A DNA stretch of 64,000 nucleotides from Gordionus sp. m RMFG-2023. Its lineage: Eukaryota > Nematomorpha > Gordioida > Chordodea > Parachordodidae. The stretch is from the NCBI RefSeq assembly GCF_954871325.1, contig NC_088778.1, positions 11,231,882 through 11,295,881 of the forward strand, given 5' to 3'. The translations under genes were made by a program, and so were the position numbers. Shown piece after piece: positions 11,402 to 23,950 of the stretch (positions are counted from its first letter, which is position 1; every line of letters starts with the position of its first letter). Under the pieces are notes generated by a model. That model saw only the letters and a program-made list of their open reading frames with translations, searched no databases and had not been told where the DNA came from.

Positions 11402-12218
11402 TAGTGCTGTAAACATTTTTAAAAAAATCGAACGCGTTCATCGTTCATTGACAAAAATCGAACGCGTTCACGTTCAAATTCAAAAAAAGGAACGCGTTCA
11501 AGTTCATGAACGCGTTCATGCGTTCAAAATTTTATGATAAATTTTTTTTAAAATTTAATTTAATATAAATAAATGCATATTTTTCAACACAATATATTAG
11601 CCATGATAAAAAATAATAGTTTTATTTTGATAATATAATTATAAATACAATATAATAGAGCGATAAAAAAATAAATTTATAAAAAAATTTTCTTATTAAT
11701 TTTTAATAATAATTGCTTTTCAAAATTTTCATCTGATAGGCATGAACGCTTGGCAGTTAATACAGCGTTAGCTATACTAAAAACTATTGAATTACCTTTT
11801 GATTTTAAAACAGTGAAATATTTATGATATTTGGGCCATGGTAATTCTAATTCATCTAATATTGAATTTTGATTTTTAGAATCTGATGATGAAATATTTA
11901 TATCCATGCAATTAATAAACTTTAATATTATCTTCTCTAGCAGTAGCACGTTATGGTACGTTAATTGCATGAAAGAGGAAAAAGTAAAAACAGCTGATTA
12001 AAAAATATAAGACTCTTTTGTTAAAAAATTGGATTAAATATTAATTTTTCAAATAAATAAAAATATAAGACTTTTTTGTTAAAAAATGCGGATTAATTTT
12101 AATTTTTCAAATAAATAAAAATAAAAAGTGTTTTTAAAATTGAACGCGTTCATCAAAGAAAAGGAACGCGTTCACGTTCAAAGTTCGTCAAAAAAAAACG
12201 AACTTCGTTACAACATTA
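11402..12218 (-). mobile_element. hAT element nested in the piggyBac copy
   Basis: Terminal repeats TAGTGCTGTAAA and (inverted) TAATGTTGTAAC, with an exact 8-bp target duplication CATTTACG at 11394-11401 and 12219-12226. Both ends carry clusters of the palindromic motif GAACGCGTTCA (five or more copies on the left, at least two on the right), probably transposase-binding subterminal repeats. 817 bp. Confidence 0.9.
11677..11970 (-). pseudogene. hAT transposase C-terminal remnant
   Basis: The 97-residue frame ends AKRSCLSDENFEKQLLLKIN, which matches the end of hAT transposases (R-x-x-L-S-x-x-N-x-E-x-x-L-x-L). The typical dimerisation motif upstream is reduced to ELPWPKYHKYFTVLKSKG. All the catalytic part is absent, so the 817-bp element could only move with help. 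Confidence 0.65.
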
Positions 12219-12947
12219 CATTTACGTGATCTTATGTGAATCCACGCTCCATCTTTTAGAATTCCTTTTCAGTTGGAAACTGGTAATTATAAATTCTATT
12301 AGCACTCGCTGTAGCAATACTCTCTTTCGAGTAATACTTGAAGTTCTATACAACAGAACCAATTATCAAAACACAATTTAAAATTGGAATTTAGTGGTTA
12401 CAATAAATACCGTATAATCAACATCTGCTGATCTTGAATCAAGTTTCTCATCTGATGAGCTGCTAAGATTAGAATTAGAACTATCTTCTCGAATACAGTA
12501 TATTTTTACTATAGATAGCAAATAAAGAACATTTATTAATATAAAATAAATAAAAAAAAGCCCATTTCATATTGCATTTGTGCGCATTATGTATCTGGGT
12601 ACACTTATCTTATAATTTAAATTTTAAACACTATTAATGAATATAACAATCTATTTATATATAAAACATTTCTTTTACCTTTAATTAATAGGATTTTAAA
12701 CTACTTTTTCCTTAAAAATTTGTACAAGAGAAATGGCATAATATAAAATGGAAAAAATGCAACTGTTCGAAAGTTGTAAACTACATATTTTAGAATTTTT
12801 ATATTGAGAGCTGTCTTTCATTTTTGACAAAATTAACTATAGAAATAATAAAATATGTGTTGTGTATTAAACCGTAAAAAATTTTATATTAAAATTTATT
12901 CCTTTTTTATGGTATGTGTATTCAAATATGATGTACACAATAGAGGG

Positions 12948-14319
12948 TTAAGTCTAATAATGGAGATGTAAAATCAAGAAACATTAAAGTTAAGGATATA
13001 ATACTTCTCTTTTTAATATATATAAATTTAATTGCATACAATTAAATAGTCGATTAAATTATATACAAATAAAATTTCACTTTAAACGTGTAGTGGATAG
13101 TCTTGTTTGTAAAAATTAACATTACCTACCCTGAAAATTTCGGTTCGAATCCATGTACATCAACTGTTTTTTTTATTGTAAATCTGATTGTTTTGCTTTT
13201 TTATTTATCTTAACAAAACTTCATTTAATATCTAAAAGCCTGTTGCCGCCTATCTATATTATGTATTTTATATTTTTTGTATGTATTTCATACCAAAAAG
13301 TGTCTGGGATATTGTTCTGATCATTGATAAGCTTCAATCAATAATCATGAGTGTTACCTTGGCTATATGAATATTACATATTTATCATTTGTTATAATTG
13401 GAATTATATTTTAGGAATATTGAGGAAGGGAACAGATCCTTACTAACATTTTTTTATAAAATAGTATTGTAAAACATGTTTAAGTTAATTAAGTAGATTT
13501 AAAACCGAAGACTCCGATCCCATAGCTATCCAGAGGCGCCTTAACTTTTCCTCCTCAGATTTCCTATACAAGGTACATCTTTTCGTTCGAAATTAATATA
13601 TTAACAAAGCTTCTTCTACATGACAGAAATTTAATAGAGGCAAACCCCTTTTTTCTACCTACTCTCTAAAAATCAGTACCCACCCTCTGTAAACACCGCA
13701 ACAATAAGATAAATTCTTAATATGGATGGCTTGATCTTAAAATATAATTATATTTAAGTAATGCTTTGTTTATATATAATATTTTAAAGACAATATATAC
13801 CAGATCTGGCCGGCAACCTTGGTAAAAAATTGGAAACGGCTGAAAATTTTGCCATTTGAAGATTTATAATTGGTGATGAATTTGTGAAATATTTCTAATT
13901 ATGAATCTTCAAAATATATTGTAGATATTCTATAAAAAATATTATCATCGCTGTACTCTTAATGAAATTATTGCCTTTTCTGCACTCCAAATAATGCCAG
14001 GGTTTTTTAAAAAAATGACGGAATTTATTTAAATTAACGAGTCAATTCTCTCAGTATGGTCTATTTGATACATGCTGCATAATACATCTAAAAAGGTTTA
14101 AAAATTTAGCCGAAAACTATGAAATGCTTGAAAATAATTTAACACATTAGCGAATAAAGAGTCCAATAAAATTACAGATATGATGATATCAAATGAATAA
14201 ATCTTGAAAAGCGCATACCTACGACGAAGATGGTTATTACTTGTTCCTGTAATTGAACATTTTTTTTTAAATACCTCCTTGAAAGCGTATTTTTTTTAAA
14301 TTAAAACATGCGTTAATAA
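12948..14319. other. AT-rich stretch without recognised gene
   Basis: No coding exon recognised. A tRNA B-box look-alike (GGTTCGAATCC, 13141) is present without the rest of a tRNA. Confidence 0.4.
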
Positions 14320-14516
14320 TAGTGTTGTTAAACAGTTCGATTTTGAGAACGGATAACCCAATTTTTAGTTAAAAATATTACGCAAGCCTGAAGATTTTGC
14401 TCATAGATAGCAGAAAGACTTGGACATCTATTAACTAAATCTCAAGGCTTGTGTAATATTATTTTTGTTAAAATTTTAATTTAAAATCGGCTAAATCGAG
14501 CCGTTTAATAACACTA
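14320..14516. mobile_element. hAT MITE, TAGTGTTGTTAA family, copy 1
   Basis: 197 bp with inverted ends TAGTGTTGTTAAAC and TAGTGTTATTAAAC, and flanks GTTAATAA / GCCAATAA (6 of 8 bases identical). The ends match those of the MITEs at 44439 and 59282. Confidence 0.75.
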
Positions 14517-14989
14517 GCCAATAATTTTGAAATTATTTTTTGAAGATTTTCATAAAAGCTCAGACATTTTTTATTAAAGATGTGGTTATTTGAAAAGTGA
14601 TAAAAAATACTTGATCAAATGAAATAATGATGGGAGATATGATGTACATCATAAGAGCTCAAATTTTCAATTAGTAAGTGTTCTTCTTATGGCAAAGTCG
14701 AAGAATTTTAAAAAAATAGCCCAATATCTCTGAACTATTATACAATATATTGAAAAACGGTTAATGACGGTAAATATCATTTTGAATTCCTCAATAGGTC
14801 AATAACAATTCAAACCTCCAACTTATAATAACAATTGAACAAGATTGAACCTTACTTTTTTTAAACTTTATCAATCAATATCTATCTATACATATCCTTT
14901 TTCTAAAAGTTTTAAGTAAGAAATCACTCCTTCCAACCCTCGATTCGCATACAAGAGTCAAATTACTACGATATGGTTGTTTTAGAGTC

Positions 14990-15127
14990 ATGAGCCCAGA
15001 TTGTAAGATTGACGAAGAAGGCGGAGAAAAAAACCAAGTTTCCGATGCGGTCACCGTTTATCACAATTTGGAAAACGGGCGAAATTATAGGGAGAAAAAT
15101 ATGCAATACTTTATGATCACTCTCGAT
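14990..15127 (+). CDS. First coding exon of an unrecognised gene
   Basis: ATG at 14990 opens 46 codons (MSPDCKIDEEGGEKNQVSDA ... ending QYFMITLD), followed directly by a textbook donor GTAAGTATTTG at 15128, in phase 0. The base composition (many GC-containing codons such as GCG, GTC, CTC, CGA) stands out from the AT-rich surroundings, which argues for selection on coding. The peptide is acidic and charged, with no signal peptide or membrane segment, and I do not recognise the family. The frame is also open for about 30 codons upstream, so a more 5' start is possible. The next exon should lie downstream on the + strand. The intron begins at 15128 and received the hAT element at 15277. The matching second exon was not found. 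Confidence 0.5.
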
Positions 15128-15276
15128 GTAAGTATTTGATTTATTATTTACTTTGCTTCAGTGCCTTGGAATTCACTGCATAATCTAAATGCCAGACCTT
15201 CGTTAGCTAGCATTCCGTTTACACTTGAATGTTATGAATGAATTATATAAAATTGCGAACTTCGTCTAATTGATAT

Positions 15277-17518
15277 TAGAGGTGGGTATGGGCCTAATTT
15301 TTTATTCACGACCCGCCCACTCACGAAGGACAATATTTTGATCACACCCTAGAATTCACGATATTTCAAAATTTTATTATACTTTTACGCTTTTTTGAAT
15401 TTATTCGATCATAGTTTTTATTTCTCTAATTACATTTTAATAACACAAATTTATAAATCAAAATTTTTACTTAGAAAAAGAAGAATGTCCATGTTTTTTT
15501 ATTTCAATTATGTTCGCCTTTCCTTTAATAAGCGATTGGCTATAGAAAAATAACCTTACACTAGAAGCAGAACTTGCCAGGGCAAACAAAATTATACTAG
15601 TTAATTTTCTCCAAAAAAAGAAATGAATTTTCCTGCTTGTTTTATGAGCGATAAATCTTTTAAGTATACAACTTCATCGGTAGATGTTAAGGCTTCATCC
15701 AAATTATAAATTCTCTAATTAAACATTTAGAGAATATACAGTTTTTTATGCAGGATGAATTGGAAAATTTAAAAATGATAGTTGGCATTGTCTTTTGCAT
15801 ATCGTAGAATTTTAAATCATTTAGCATTTTTAAGTTGTATATGTATCCGCCTTTTCATCATCTCTTAAAAACTTAAGACTTTTAAAATTTGGACTTAAAA
15901 TTAAGCCTATCTTATGTAGTGGCTGCATAATAAATCTTTCCTTTAAAAGAGATATGTCCTGTTTTTTAGAGTTTTGATTATTACTGTACCACCTTCTGAA
16001 GGTTGATTAAATTTCATTAATTTTTGTTTCCATAAATAAACTTCATTTATGTGGGATGAGAATCTGCGCTCAGATTATCTGAGCATTCTTTGAGATAAAA
16101 AATCATCTAATTGGCATATGATATTTTTATCAATGGTCGCTAATCTATTTTATGTTTGTTAAGCAGATAAATTTATTTTAAGTAACTTTGTATCATGATA
16201 TATACATAATTCCATCTTTATTATATTTTATTGAAAGTCTTAGCTTGCTGCAGATTCCTCAAAATATTGCACTATCATTTTTATACCATTTATACTTAAT
16301 GTTAAAGCTATTTCAGGTAAGCAATTACCAAAAATATAATGCATTATGTTATATAATATATGGCCTGAACATGGTATCCTTTCATTATCTTTGAATGCAG
16401 TTATATTCCTTACAATTTAAACTGCATCTATTATCTTTTAGATTTATAGCTAAATGTAAGAAAATTTAAACAATAAGTTATTAAGATGTTCAATTTTCCT
16501 TTAATTTTGACTGATTATAATTTGAGTGCAAATGATTAGTATAAATTAAAGTTAAATGAAAATAAAACATTTAAATTAAATTTATTACTTTTGCGTATTG
16601 CTGATTATTATGAGATTTTCTACTTTCTAGGCATTAGTAATATAGAATTTTTGCACAAATATTTTATAATTTCAAACTATTTTTATTCTTTTTTATTAAA
16701 AGACGCTAATGATATTCTTGATGAAACAAAAATAATGCATAATTTTTTAAAGATTTTTTACGCAAAAATATTGATGATTTTTCATATATGAAATAAAATA
16801 TATACTTGAAAACATTGTACATAAAAATCGATTAACCCCCCCCCCCCAACCCCCTCAACCCAAAGAAAAAAATGATCAACAAAATTATATGTTATAATAT
16901 TACAATTATCAAATTCAGTTCCTGAACGAGAGTTGTTATACTCTAAATTATTTTTCATTCATTGAAATTTTATAAGACGGGACAAAAATGTTGTATGTGT
17001 AATTTTTTTTGTTTTCAAAAATTATTCCTTTTTCAAAAAGAATTAAATTAGCAAATATATCAAAGATTTGCACGGCCCGGCCCGGATTTTTTTTCAAAAA
17101 TTTTTTACGACCCCGACCCTGCTTTTTTTTAAAAAATTTTTTTTGATTTTTATAGCTAATAATGGGGATTTCATAAGGCCCAGATTTTTTTAATGAAAAT
17201 TTCAGGCCCGGCCCAGGTATTTTTTTAAAAAAGATTACCGGATATATTAAAAAAAATTAAAATACGGTCCGGACTAGCCCTAAACCCGGGCTTAGGGTCT
17301 GGCCTGCAGGTCTCTGAAATATATATTATAATTTATAATTAAAATTGTAAATTTTTATTCATCAAAAAAAATTTTAAAAATTAAAATTTATGTTCACCCC
17401 CAATCACCCCCCGACAAAAATGTAAGAAGGCCCTCACGCCTAATAATTTACAATTTATTCACCCTCATGCCGTGACCCATCGTATCACGCGTAATTTCAC
17501 TGCCCGTGCCCACCTCTA
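15277..17518. mobile_element. hAT element, TAGAGGTGGG family, decayed
   Basis: Ends TAGAGGTGGGTATGGGCC and (inverted) TAGAGGTGGGCACGGGCA, with an exact 8-bp target duplication ATTGATAT at 15269-15276 and 17519-17526. 2.24 kb. The interior is highly AT-rich with only shreds of possible coding, so no transposase is claimed. It contains the nested MITE 17061-17316 and lies just after the donor of the 14990-15127 exon. Confidence 0.87.
17061..17316. mobile_element. GC-rich hAT MITE (GGCCCGG family), copy 1
   Basis: Ends CAAAGATTTGCACGG and (inverted) CAGAGACCTGCAGGCC, with exact 8-bp duplication AAATATAT at 17053-17060 and 17317-17324. The body is blocks of GGCCCGG separated by A/T runs. It is nested in the 15277-17518 hAT. 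Confidence 0.88.
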
Positions 17519-17526
17519 ATTGATAT

Positions 17527-19813
17527 TATATTTTCGAATGCTAATGGATAAATTTTGCATTGGGAAATTGATCAGCAATTTGGATGACCCTTTTTTAAAT
17601 TAATGAAACATGGTATGTGGTTTATTTGTAAAATTTATATAAATCAAAATTTTAAAGCTCTAGCTCAAATGGCCAATACAGTTACCATGGTTTTAAGAAT
17701 CCTATAAATATTAGGTCCAAATTTATATTAGGGCTGTACCTACATTAAATTTCGGATCGACCCGATATTTTCAAAATCCAATGTTGGTATTTTATAATTG
17801 TATATATTATAATAATTAAATATTTTTTATTTTATACACAATTTTCAAATAATAATAAATTAATTAAAGGAACCAAAATTTAAATTATTTGAAATGTTTA
17901 AGAAAAATCGAAATATTTTAAAGAAAAAAATAAATGTGATTTTTTTTGTTATATTTTACAATAAAAATATATGTGTCAATATTTTAAATGAGATGATTAG
18001 CTTTTAGCCTTATATGGTCAGTTATATTAAAGAAATAAATTATTTGTCAACCACACTTTTTTAAGCTCTTACAGACCAAAGGCAATTATAAAAATATTTT
18101 TTCCTTATTTTAACACTGGTTTTTCCTTCCGGTGCGTTAATTTTAATTCACACTGAGCAATTAAGATTAAAAAGGATTTATCTGTTTTATAAACTAATAT
18201 TTTGTATATAGAATCAATATATATGAAAATTTTTGAAACAATTATTAGATGTAAATAAAAAACCAGTTGTTGCAGCCCATTTAGTAAAATTTTTGCACCA
18301 AGGCATACATTCCCCTTCTTTTTATTGAAGGTAGGCCAATGAGCGATTTGATTTTGCCTAATTTCCTTCTCTGGAATTTGTGTGGTGATTCCTTTTTTTC
18401 CTCTTTTCCTTATATCTACTTTTGGTAAATAAATATCAATCTAAATTTTGGTTATTAGTTTTATATGCAGCTTTTAAAATTCTTTTTAATAAGATATATA
18501 TTAATAATTAAAAAATTTAATTTTAGCTATATTTTTATAAAGATAATTTACGGGCTACAAACTTATACACTTGAACTAAATATTTATAGAGTAATTTGAT
18601 TAAAAACCTAGATCATCGCACTTATATTGTCTTTGAGTCCACAACTCCTGGAAAACTAATATTAATATAATCTGAACTTTATATAACTATCATAAGAAGT
18701 TACATTCATTTTCAAGTATGGTGGTCAAATATCTATTTTTGGTCGATTTATATTTTATTATGCGTTTATATTATATTGTGATTATAATATTTGTTTTTTT
18801 TATAAAAAAAATTTAGCTCTTACCTGTCATAGAACATTTAATTCAAAATTATCCCAACTTCGTTAAAATTTCATCTTTTCCTTTAATAGACACGCACGAA
18901 AAAGTTTTTTATTATAACTATATTTTTCATACCGAATTTAATTTATTAATTTTTTAAAAAAAAACAAATTATATTTTTAGATCGATGTAGCATTGTCATT
19001 GTACGAAAAGGGGATATTAATGGTGTCTCCAAAATCGTTAAAAAGAATACAAAAAATGGATTAATATTCTTTTTTTTAAAATAAATTTGATAAAAAATAA
19101 TTTGTAAAATATATAATTAATAAAATATCAATTAGAATGGTTTGATATATAGAGTCTTTATTTTTATCAATTTAATTATTATAATAAAGATCGAAAATGA
19201 AAATATATAAATCAAACATTTTGGAGGTTATTAAAAGTATTTACTTAAATTTTTTGACTTAAAAGGGAGCATTTTTATTTATTATTATTTTTTACTTGAC
19301 TTTTAATAGAAAAGATTAATGAACGTAAAAGGGAAATTGTGATGTTGGGTTGGTGTTAAATTATTTAATTTAGTTGTAGTAAAATATCGTTTTTTTAAAA
19401 AAATTATGTAAATTAGTTGTAGTAAAATATCGAATTTTTAAAATTATTAAATTTAGTTGTGGAAAATATTGTTTTTTTAGTGCTCAGAATTATTGTTTTT
19501 TTTGTTTATTATTATGCATTAATTTTAGAAAATATGTATAATATATAGAGAAAAAAGAAATAAAATTATTCTTACGATTTATTTTTTTTGTCTTGCGTTT
19601 TTTTTATTGAAAGGAAAAAAGTTGATTTGAAAGAAAAAAGAATATATATAATAAAAGGAAAAAAAAGACGTGGTTTTAAAAGAAAGAAAAATATAAGATA
19701 AAGGAAAATAAAACTTGTTACCAGAAATTAATATAAAAGGAGAATCAAAGAGTGTAAACTTTTAAGAGGACAAAGAGAAAACTTATTACAAATATATTTG
19801 ATATAATATATAT
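17527..19813. other. AT-rich stretch without recognised gene
   Basis: Long A/T runs and short direct repeats (TTTAGTTGTAGTAAAATATCG at about 19370 and 19420, compared over its length). No exon or RNA recognised. Confidence 0.4.
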
Positions 19814-22800
19814 GAAAAACCTGCAAAGGTCGAAATTTTAATCCCTGCTAGGATTTAAAATTTATTTATTTCCAACGCTGGAATAACCCGAATTTGATTT
19901 TTCCCATTTTCAAGGTCCAGACCAGGATATTTATTTTTTGGTTTAATAAATATTTATATAATTTACGTAATTTAATTTTTTTTAAAATGCCTGAGCCGGT
20001 CCTAAAAATATTTTTTAATATACCCGGACCGAGCTAAAAAAAAATTTAGAACCATAGCAAGCAACTTTAAATTATGGATGCCTCTAGGTAGGTTTGGCAA
20101 GTTGGTCAATTGACCGGAGGAGTATATGACCTGGTCAAATACTCTAAAATGTTATTGGTGAATAAATATATTGATTTTATTAACTAATATGTATTTAAAG
20201 CATGTTTAACAATCTAATTAGGTTACAATTTATATAAAAATATATTTGTCAACAAGGCATCGATTTAATTAAAATATTTTATATTAAAATATAAGATTTT
20301 CATGTTAAAATATAAGATTTTCATTTTAAAATAGATTTCATTTTCATATTAAAATTTCATTTTGAAATATAAAAATAAATGAATTTTTCTCATTATTAAT
20401 TTGTTTGGATCTCAATATATAATTAAATATAATAATTTTGCTAAATCGTTTGAGAAAATATTAATTGCTAATTTATAAGTAAGAATTTATTTGTCCGAGA
20501 GAAATTAGCAAATATTATAAATAAAGAAATATTTTGGAAACCTTTCAATTAATAAAGGGGAAATGTAGGAATATATTTTAATATACTATTTTTTTATACA
20601 TTATGAATTATTATATTCGTCAATTAGATATGATTATAATGACTATATATATTTATGATAATATATATATATATTTATGATTAATATAGTATTGGGTGAA
20701 GGTTAACACTACATAACACCCATGGCATCGATTACATAATATAATTATGGTTTTATTGTTATGGTGGAATAAATAAATTGCATATGTGTTTGCAAATATT
20801 CTAATCATTATATACGCAACTAATAATTGTAAAAATTTATATTAAATGCAAATCTAACATACCATAATATAATATTTAAATTATTATTTTACATTTATTT
20901 TAGGTGTAATTCTTAAAATATCACACCAAGAATGAATACCAATGATATAATAAATAAAATTAAAGGTAATATATACATTTAACCCAAATAGTTTAAAATC
21001 AGATATTTGGTCTTTTAATATCATTATTGACGAAAATAAGATAAATATTGGCTATGTGTAATGCATAAATTGTTTATATTATCCTATATTTATAATCATG
21101 GTTCATCTTATTTAAGAAGACATAAATGTGATGATAAATCTATGAAAATTGATATTTTGTTTTACACCTGAAAAACAGACATTTATTTATAGATCATTCC
21201 TTAACTCTTTGCGCAAAAGATATTAGGCCCTTTTAAATGATAGCTAGGAATGGATTTCTTGAATTCAGCCAGGCTCTAATCGATGTTGGGGCAAAGTATG
21301 GTAAAATAGATGCCAAATCATTGATTACACAGCTCACCACTGTATCATACCATCTTAAAGAAAAAGAAAAATTTTGGTTGATACTAATGCCCTAGTAATC
21401 AAGAATCGATTTATACCTGCTTCCACTGATATATGGTGCGATGAAAGAATTCTTTTATAACAGTTACCATGCACTATATATCTGATGATTGGAAGCTAGT
21501 GAAGAAAAATCTATTTACTGCTAAATTTAATGAGGTGTCAAAGTAGTAAAGTAATTAAGGATGAACTACTAAAGAATTTCCACAATTTTAATTTTAACAC
21601 AAACGATTTTATAAATATAATATTTGTTACAGACCAAGGTAAAAATATGATAAAAGCATTGGAATTAAATGAAAGATTAAATTGTTGTCATTTATTAAAC
21701 ACAGTTTTGAGAAATTATTTAACAATAAATATTTGGATAGTAATTTTCCATTACTAAAATCAACAATAGATAATACTAAATTAGTGGGGCATTTAAAACA
21801 AAGTAATAAATGCCAGCATTTAAAAGCCTTTTATTCTAAATATAATATGCTCGATGTGTTTATTCACAAAATGAAGAAATTATAGTTTATCAAGAACATG
21901 GGGAATCGGAAATCCGATTCTTGAGGATCTTGTCAATATTCTTGGAAATTTCCACACTATTATTTAGTTACAGTCGAACTCTTGCACTCTTTTTAATGTG
22001 GTAATTTGGTATTATGAACTTTTTGAAGTTTGTAATACCTATCAAAGCGATAAGAGATAAAATTGACATTTTATAATTATAAAATTTGTTTACATAAGTA
22101 TCATTTTAACTTTCATTTTCTCTGTCCTAATTCAGGCAATTACATATGTTGTCAGGGACAGATAGCAAGATGTCGGTAAACTATATAAAAGACTTAAATG
22201 AATTACCATAGATCAGTCAAATTACTACTGTTGTTAAATAAACTCATCGTTTTATGACAAATGGAGCGATGGTAATTCTGATAAAATGTCAATACCAGAT
22301 GATGAATTTAATAATTACCTAAATATAAAAATAGATGTTTAAGGTGGATAATTTGTTAGGGTGGTGGGTGGCTCATCAAAGCCAATTTTTAATTTTGGCA
22401 AAATTGACAAAAGGGGTATTGGCAATTCTTGCTTTAAGCTCAAGCTGTTAGCGGAAATTTTCCACTACTGCGAGAGTTCTTGAAGAAAGAAGTAATCCTC
22501 AACCTGAAAAGATGGATATGCTTCTCTTTCTTCATGATAATTTGTAATATTTTAATATCTTTCTTGAGTATAGGGTTTCGTCATTCATGCTGGATTTTTA
22601 CTTTGCAAACTGTCATATATTTATTGCTTTTGTTTTATTTTACAGTCCTGAAAGTTTTTTTAATCTAACATTTTTCATTTTTTTTATAATATTTAGAGAA
22701 TTAATATAGATAATTTATAGATGTTTGTTTCAAATTTATTTTCTTTTGTTAAATTTATATCATAAAATAAATTATATTATATTGTGCAAATAGATTATAT

Positions 22801-23178
22801 TCTCAAAATACTATTTACATACATGCATTTTTTTAAATATCAATTTATTTTTATTTTATAAGTAAATACAAAAATATTATTTACATAAATTTTTTTATGG
22901 TTTTATTTTGTAATATAATAAATATCTGTTTAGAATAAAAAAAGATAAATGATGTAATATGCCTATTAAATGATAATACTTGCTGAAAAATACGGTAAAA
23001 TACCGAATAGGTGAATTTTTATATACATCAGGTTGAATATAATTTAATAAAATTCTTGCCGGGTCTAAAAATTTATCCGGACCAGGTCCAAAAATTTTTT
23101 TTAGGAAAAATCTGGGCCTGGAAAATTTTTTTTTGAAAAAAACCCGGTCCATGCAAATGTTATCTCTGCATATCTCTG
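19814..23178 (+). mobile_element. Probable autonomous-type hAT (Ac-like), parent of the GGCCCGG MITEs
   Basis: Both flanks of an Ac-like transposase relic carry the GC-rich MITE pattern: at 19814-20045 AACCTGCAAAGG followed by GGTCC and CCGG blocks, and at 23045-23178 CCGGACC, CCCGG, then ATGCAAATG and TATCTCTG. These mirror the MITE ends (AGAGACCTGCA...). Flanks ATATATAT / AATTATAT agree at 6 of 8 bases. The boundary assignment is an inference. Confidence 0.5.
21180..22547 (+). pseudogene. Ac-like hAT transposase, broken
   Basis: Ordered pieces on the + strand: FIPASTDIWCDE (about 21410) equals the T-x-D-x-W DDE entry motif; ITVTMHYISDDWKL; then IIFVTDQGKNMIKALEL (about 21625), the second catalytic Asp region, followed by NCCHLLNTVLRNYL in the C-x-x-H insertion region; and at 22346-22547 LGWWVAHQSQFLILAKL, then KGVLAI, RKFSTTARVLEE and MDMLLFLHDNL, the C-terminal hAT dimerisation domain. 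Frames shift several times and stops intervene. The residues suggest a once normal Ac-type enzyme of about 600 residues, now dead. Confidence 0.75.
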
Positions 23179-23711
23179 AATTATATAATGATAGTTTTTT
23201 ATAAAAATAAATCTTAGCCAAAATATTTATGCCTCATCCTGGGAAAATGTCTATGGGCTGCAAAAAGAGTTATAAAAATAAACATTAGTCTTCGCTTTCA
23301 AATGGAAGATTATTGATGGTATCACCTTCTTGTATTATAAATAAATAGTCTATAATTTAGGATATTTTTTTCTTCTATTAGCATAAAAAATAATATAAAA
23401 GTAGGATAATGATATATAATATATAAACAAAATAAAAATATGCCTATTTCATTTAGAGAAATATAACTCGAGCTTAATTTTATTCGCCAATATTCATAAA
23501 AGAATATTCTGAATTTTTCTAGATTCTGGTTGGTTTTAAACTCTGTTACAAAATTTAAACAATGTACAAATAAATTAATTGCACGATTGTTAGAATTAGT
23601 TCCTGAAAATTTTAGGATAGGTTCCAATTTTGTTTCCTGTAAATTTTGAAGTGGTTTCCAGATTCTGGTCCCAGTTTCTAGTTTTAACCTGGTAGTAACA
23701 ATAGATAAGGT

Positions 23712-23950
23712 AGTCATAATAGGTAGTCATCTCCATAGGTTTAGCAATCATCATAATAGGTAGTCAAATCAATATAGTCATCTCAGTGGATAAAGCAATC
23801 GTCACAATAGGTAGTCATATAAATAGAGTCATCTCAATGGATTAAACAATCGTCACAATAGGTAGTCATATAAATAGAGTCATCTCAATGGATTAAACAA
23901 TCGTCACAATAGGTAGTCAAATCAATAAATAAGGTAGTCATCAATATCAA
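23712..23950. repeat. Minisatellite of about 51-bp units
   Basis: About 4.5 tandem copies of a unit containing AATAGGTAGTCATATAAATA, GTCATCTCAATGGATTAAAC and AATCGTCAC. The two central copies are identical and the outer copies diverged. Confidence 0.9.

Larger units (their letters stand above)
11030..12490 (-). pseudogene. PGBD4-like piggyBac transposase remnant
   Basis: Read on the - strand: an acidic serine-rich N-terminal piece (DSSNSNLSSSSDEKLDS, about 12420-12480) like the start of many piggyBac transposases; a segment KWYHRIVFHILDMMRIN running across the hAT insertion site at about 11390, as in the DDD core of PGBD4-like proteins; PVKEQMPLLKF; and a C-terminal zinc-ribbon piece KPGCSYESDLY followed by CTKYGV and LCF (about 11040-11100). 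The central catalytic domain is mostly missing and the rest is spread over three frames with stops, so this is a dead copy. Confidence 0.7.
10774..12947 (-). mobile_element. piggyBac-type DNA transposon, decayed, with a nested hAT element
   Basis: The ends CCCTCTATTGCGCGACAT (10774 on) and, inverted, CCCTCTATTGTGTACATC (ending 12947) are each bordered by TTAA (10770-10773, 12948-12951), the piggyBac target. Inside, on the - strand, lie pieces of a PGBD4-like transposase. Removing the 11402-12218 hAT insertion leaves about 1.35 kb, much shorter than an autonomous piggyBac. Confidence 0.85.

Noticed and set aside
13136-13155. B-box (GGTTCGAATCC) suggesting a tRNA or SINE
   Set aside because: No acceptor or anticodon stem could be formed and no repeat copy was found.
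16188-16791. Two ORFs of 66-68 codons inside the 15277-17518 hAT
   Set aside because: Composition is that of random AT-rich DNA, with no transposase motif.
22895-23221. 108-codon - strand ORF with repeated FFKKKFxRPRF wording
   Set aside because: Produced by the GC-rich subterminal repeats of the hAT element.
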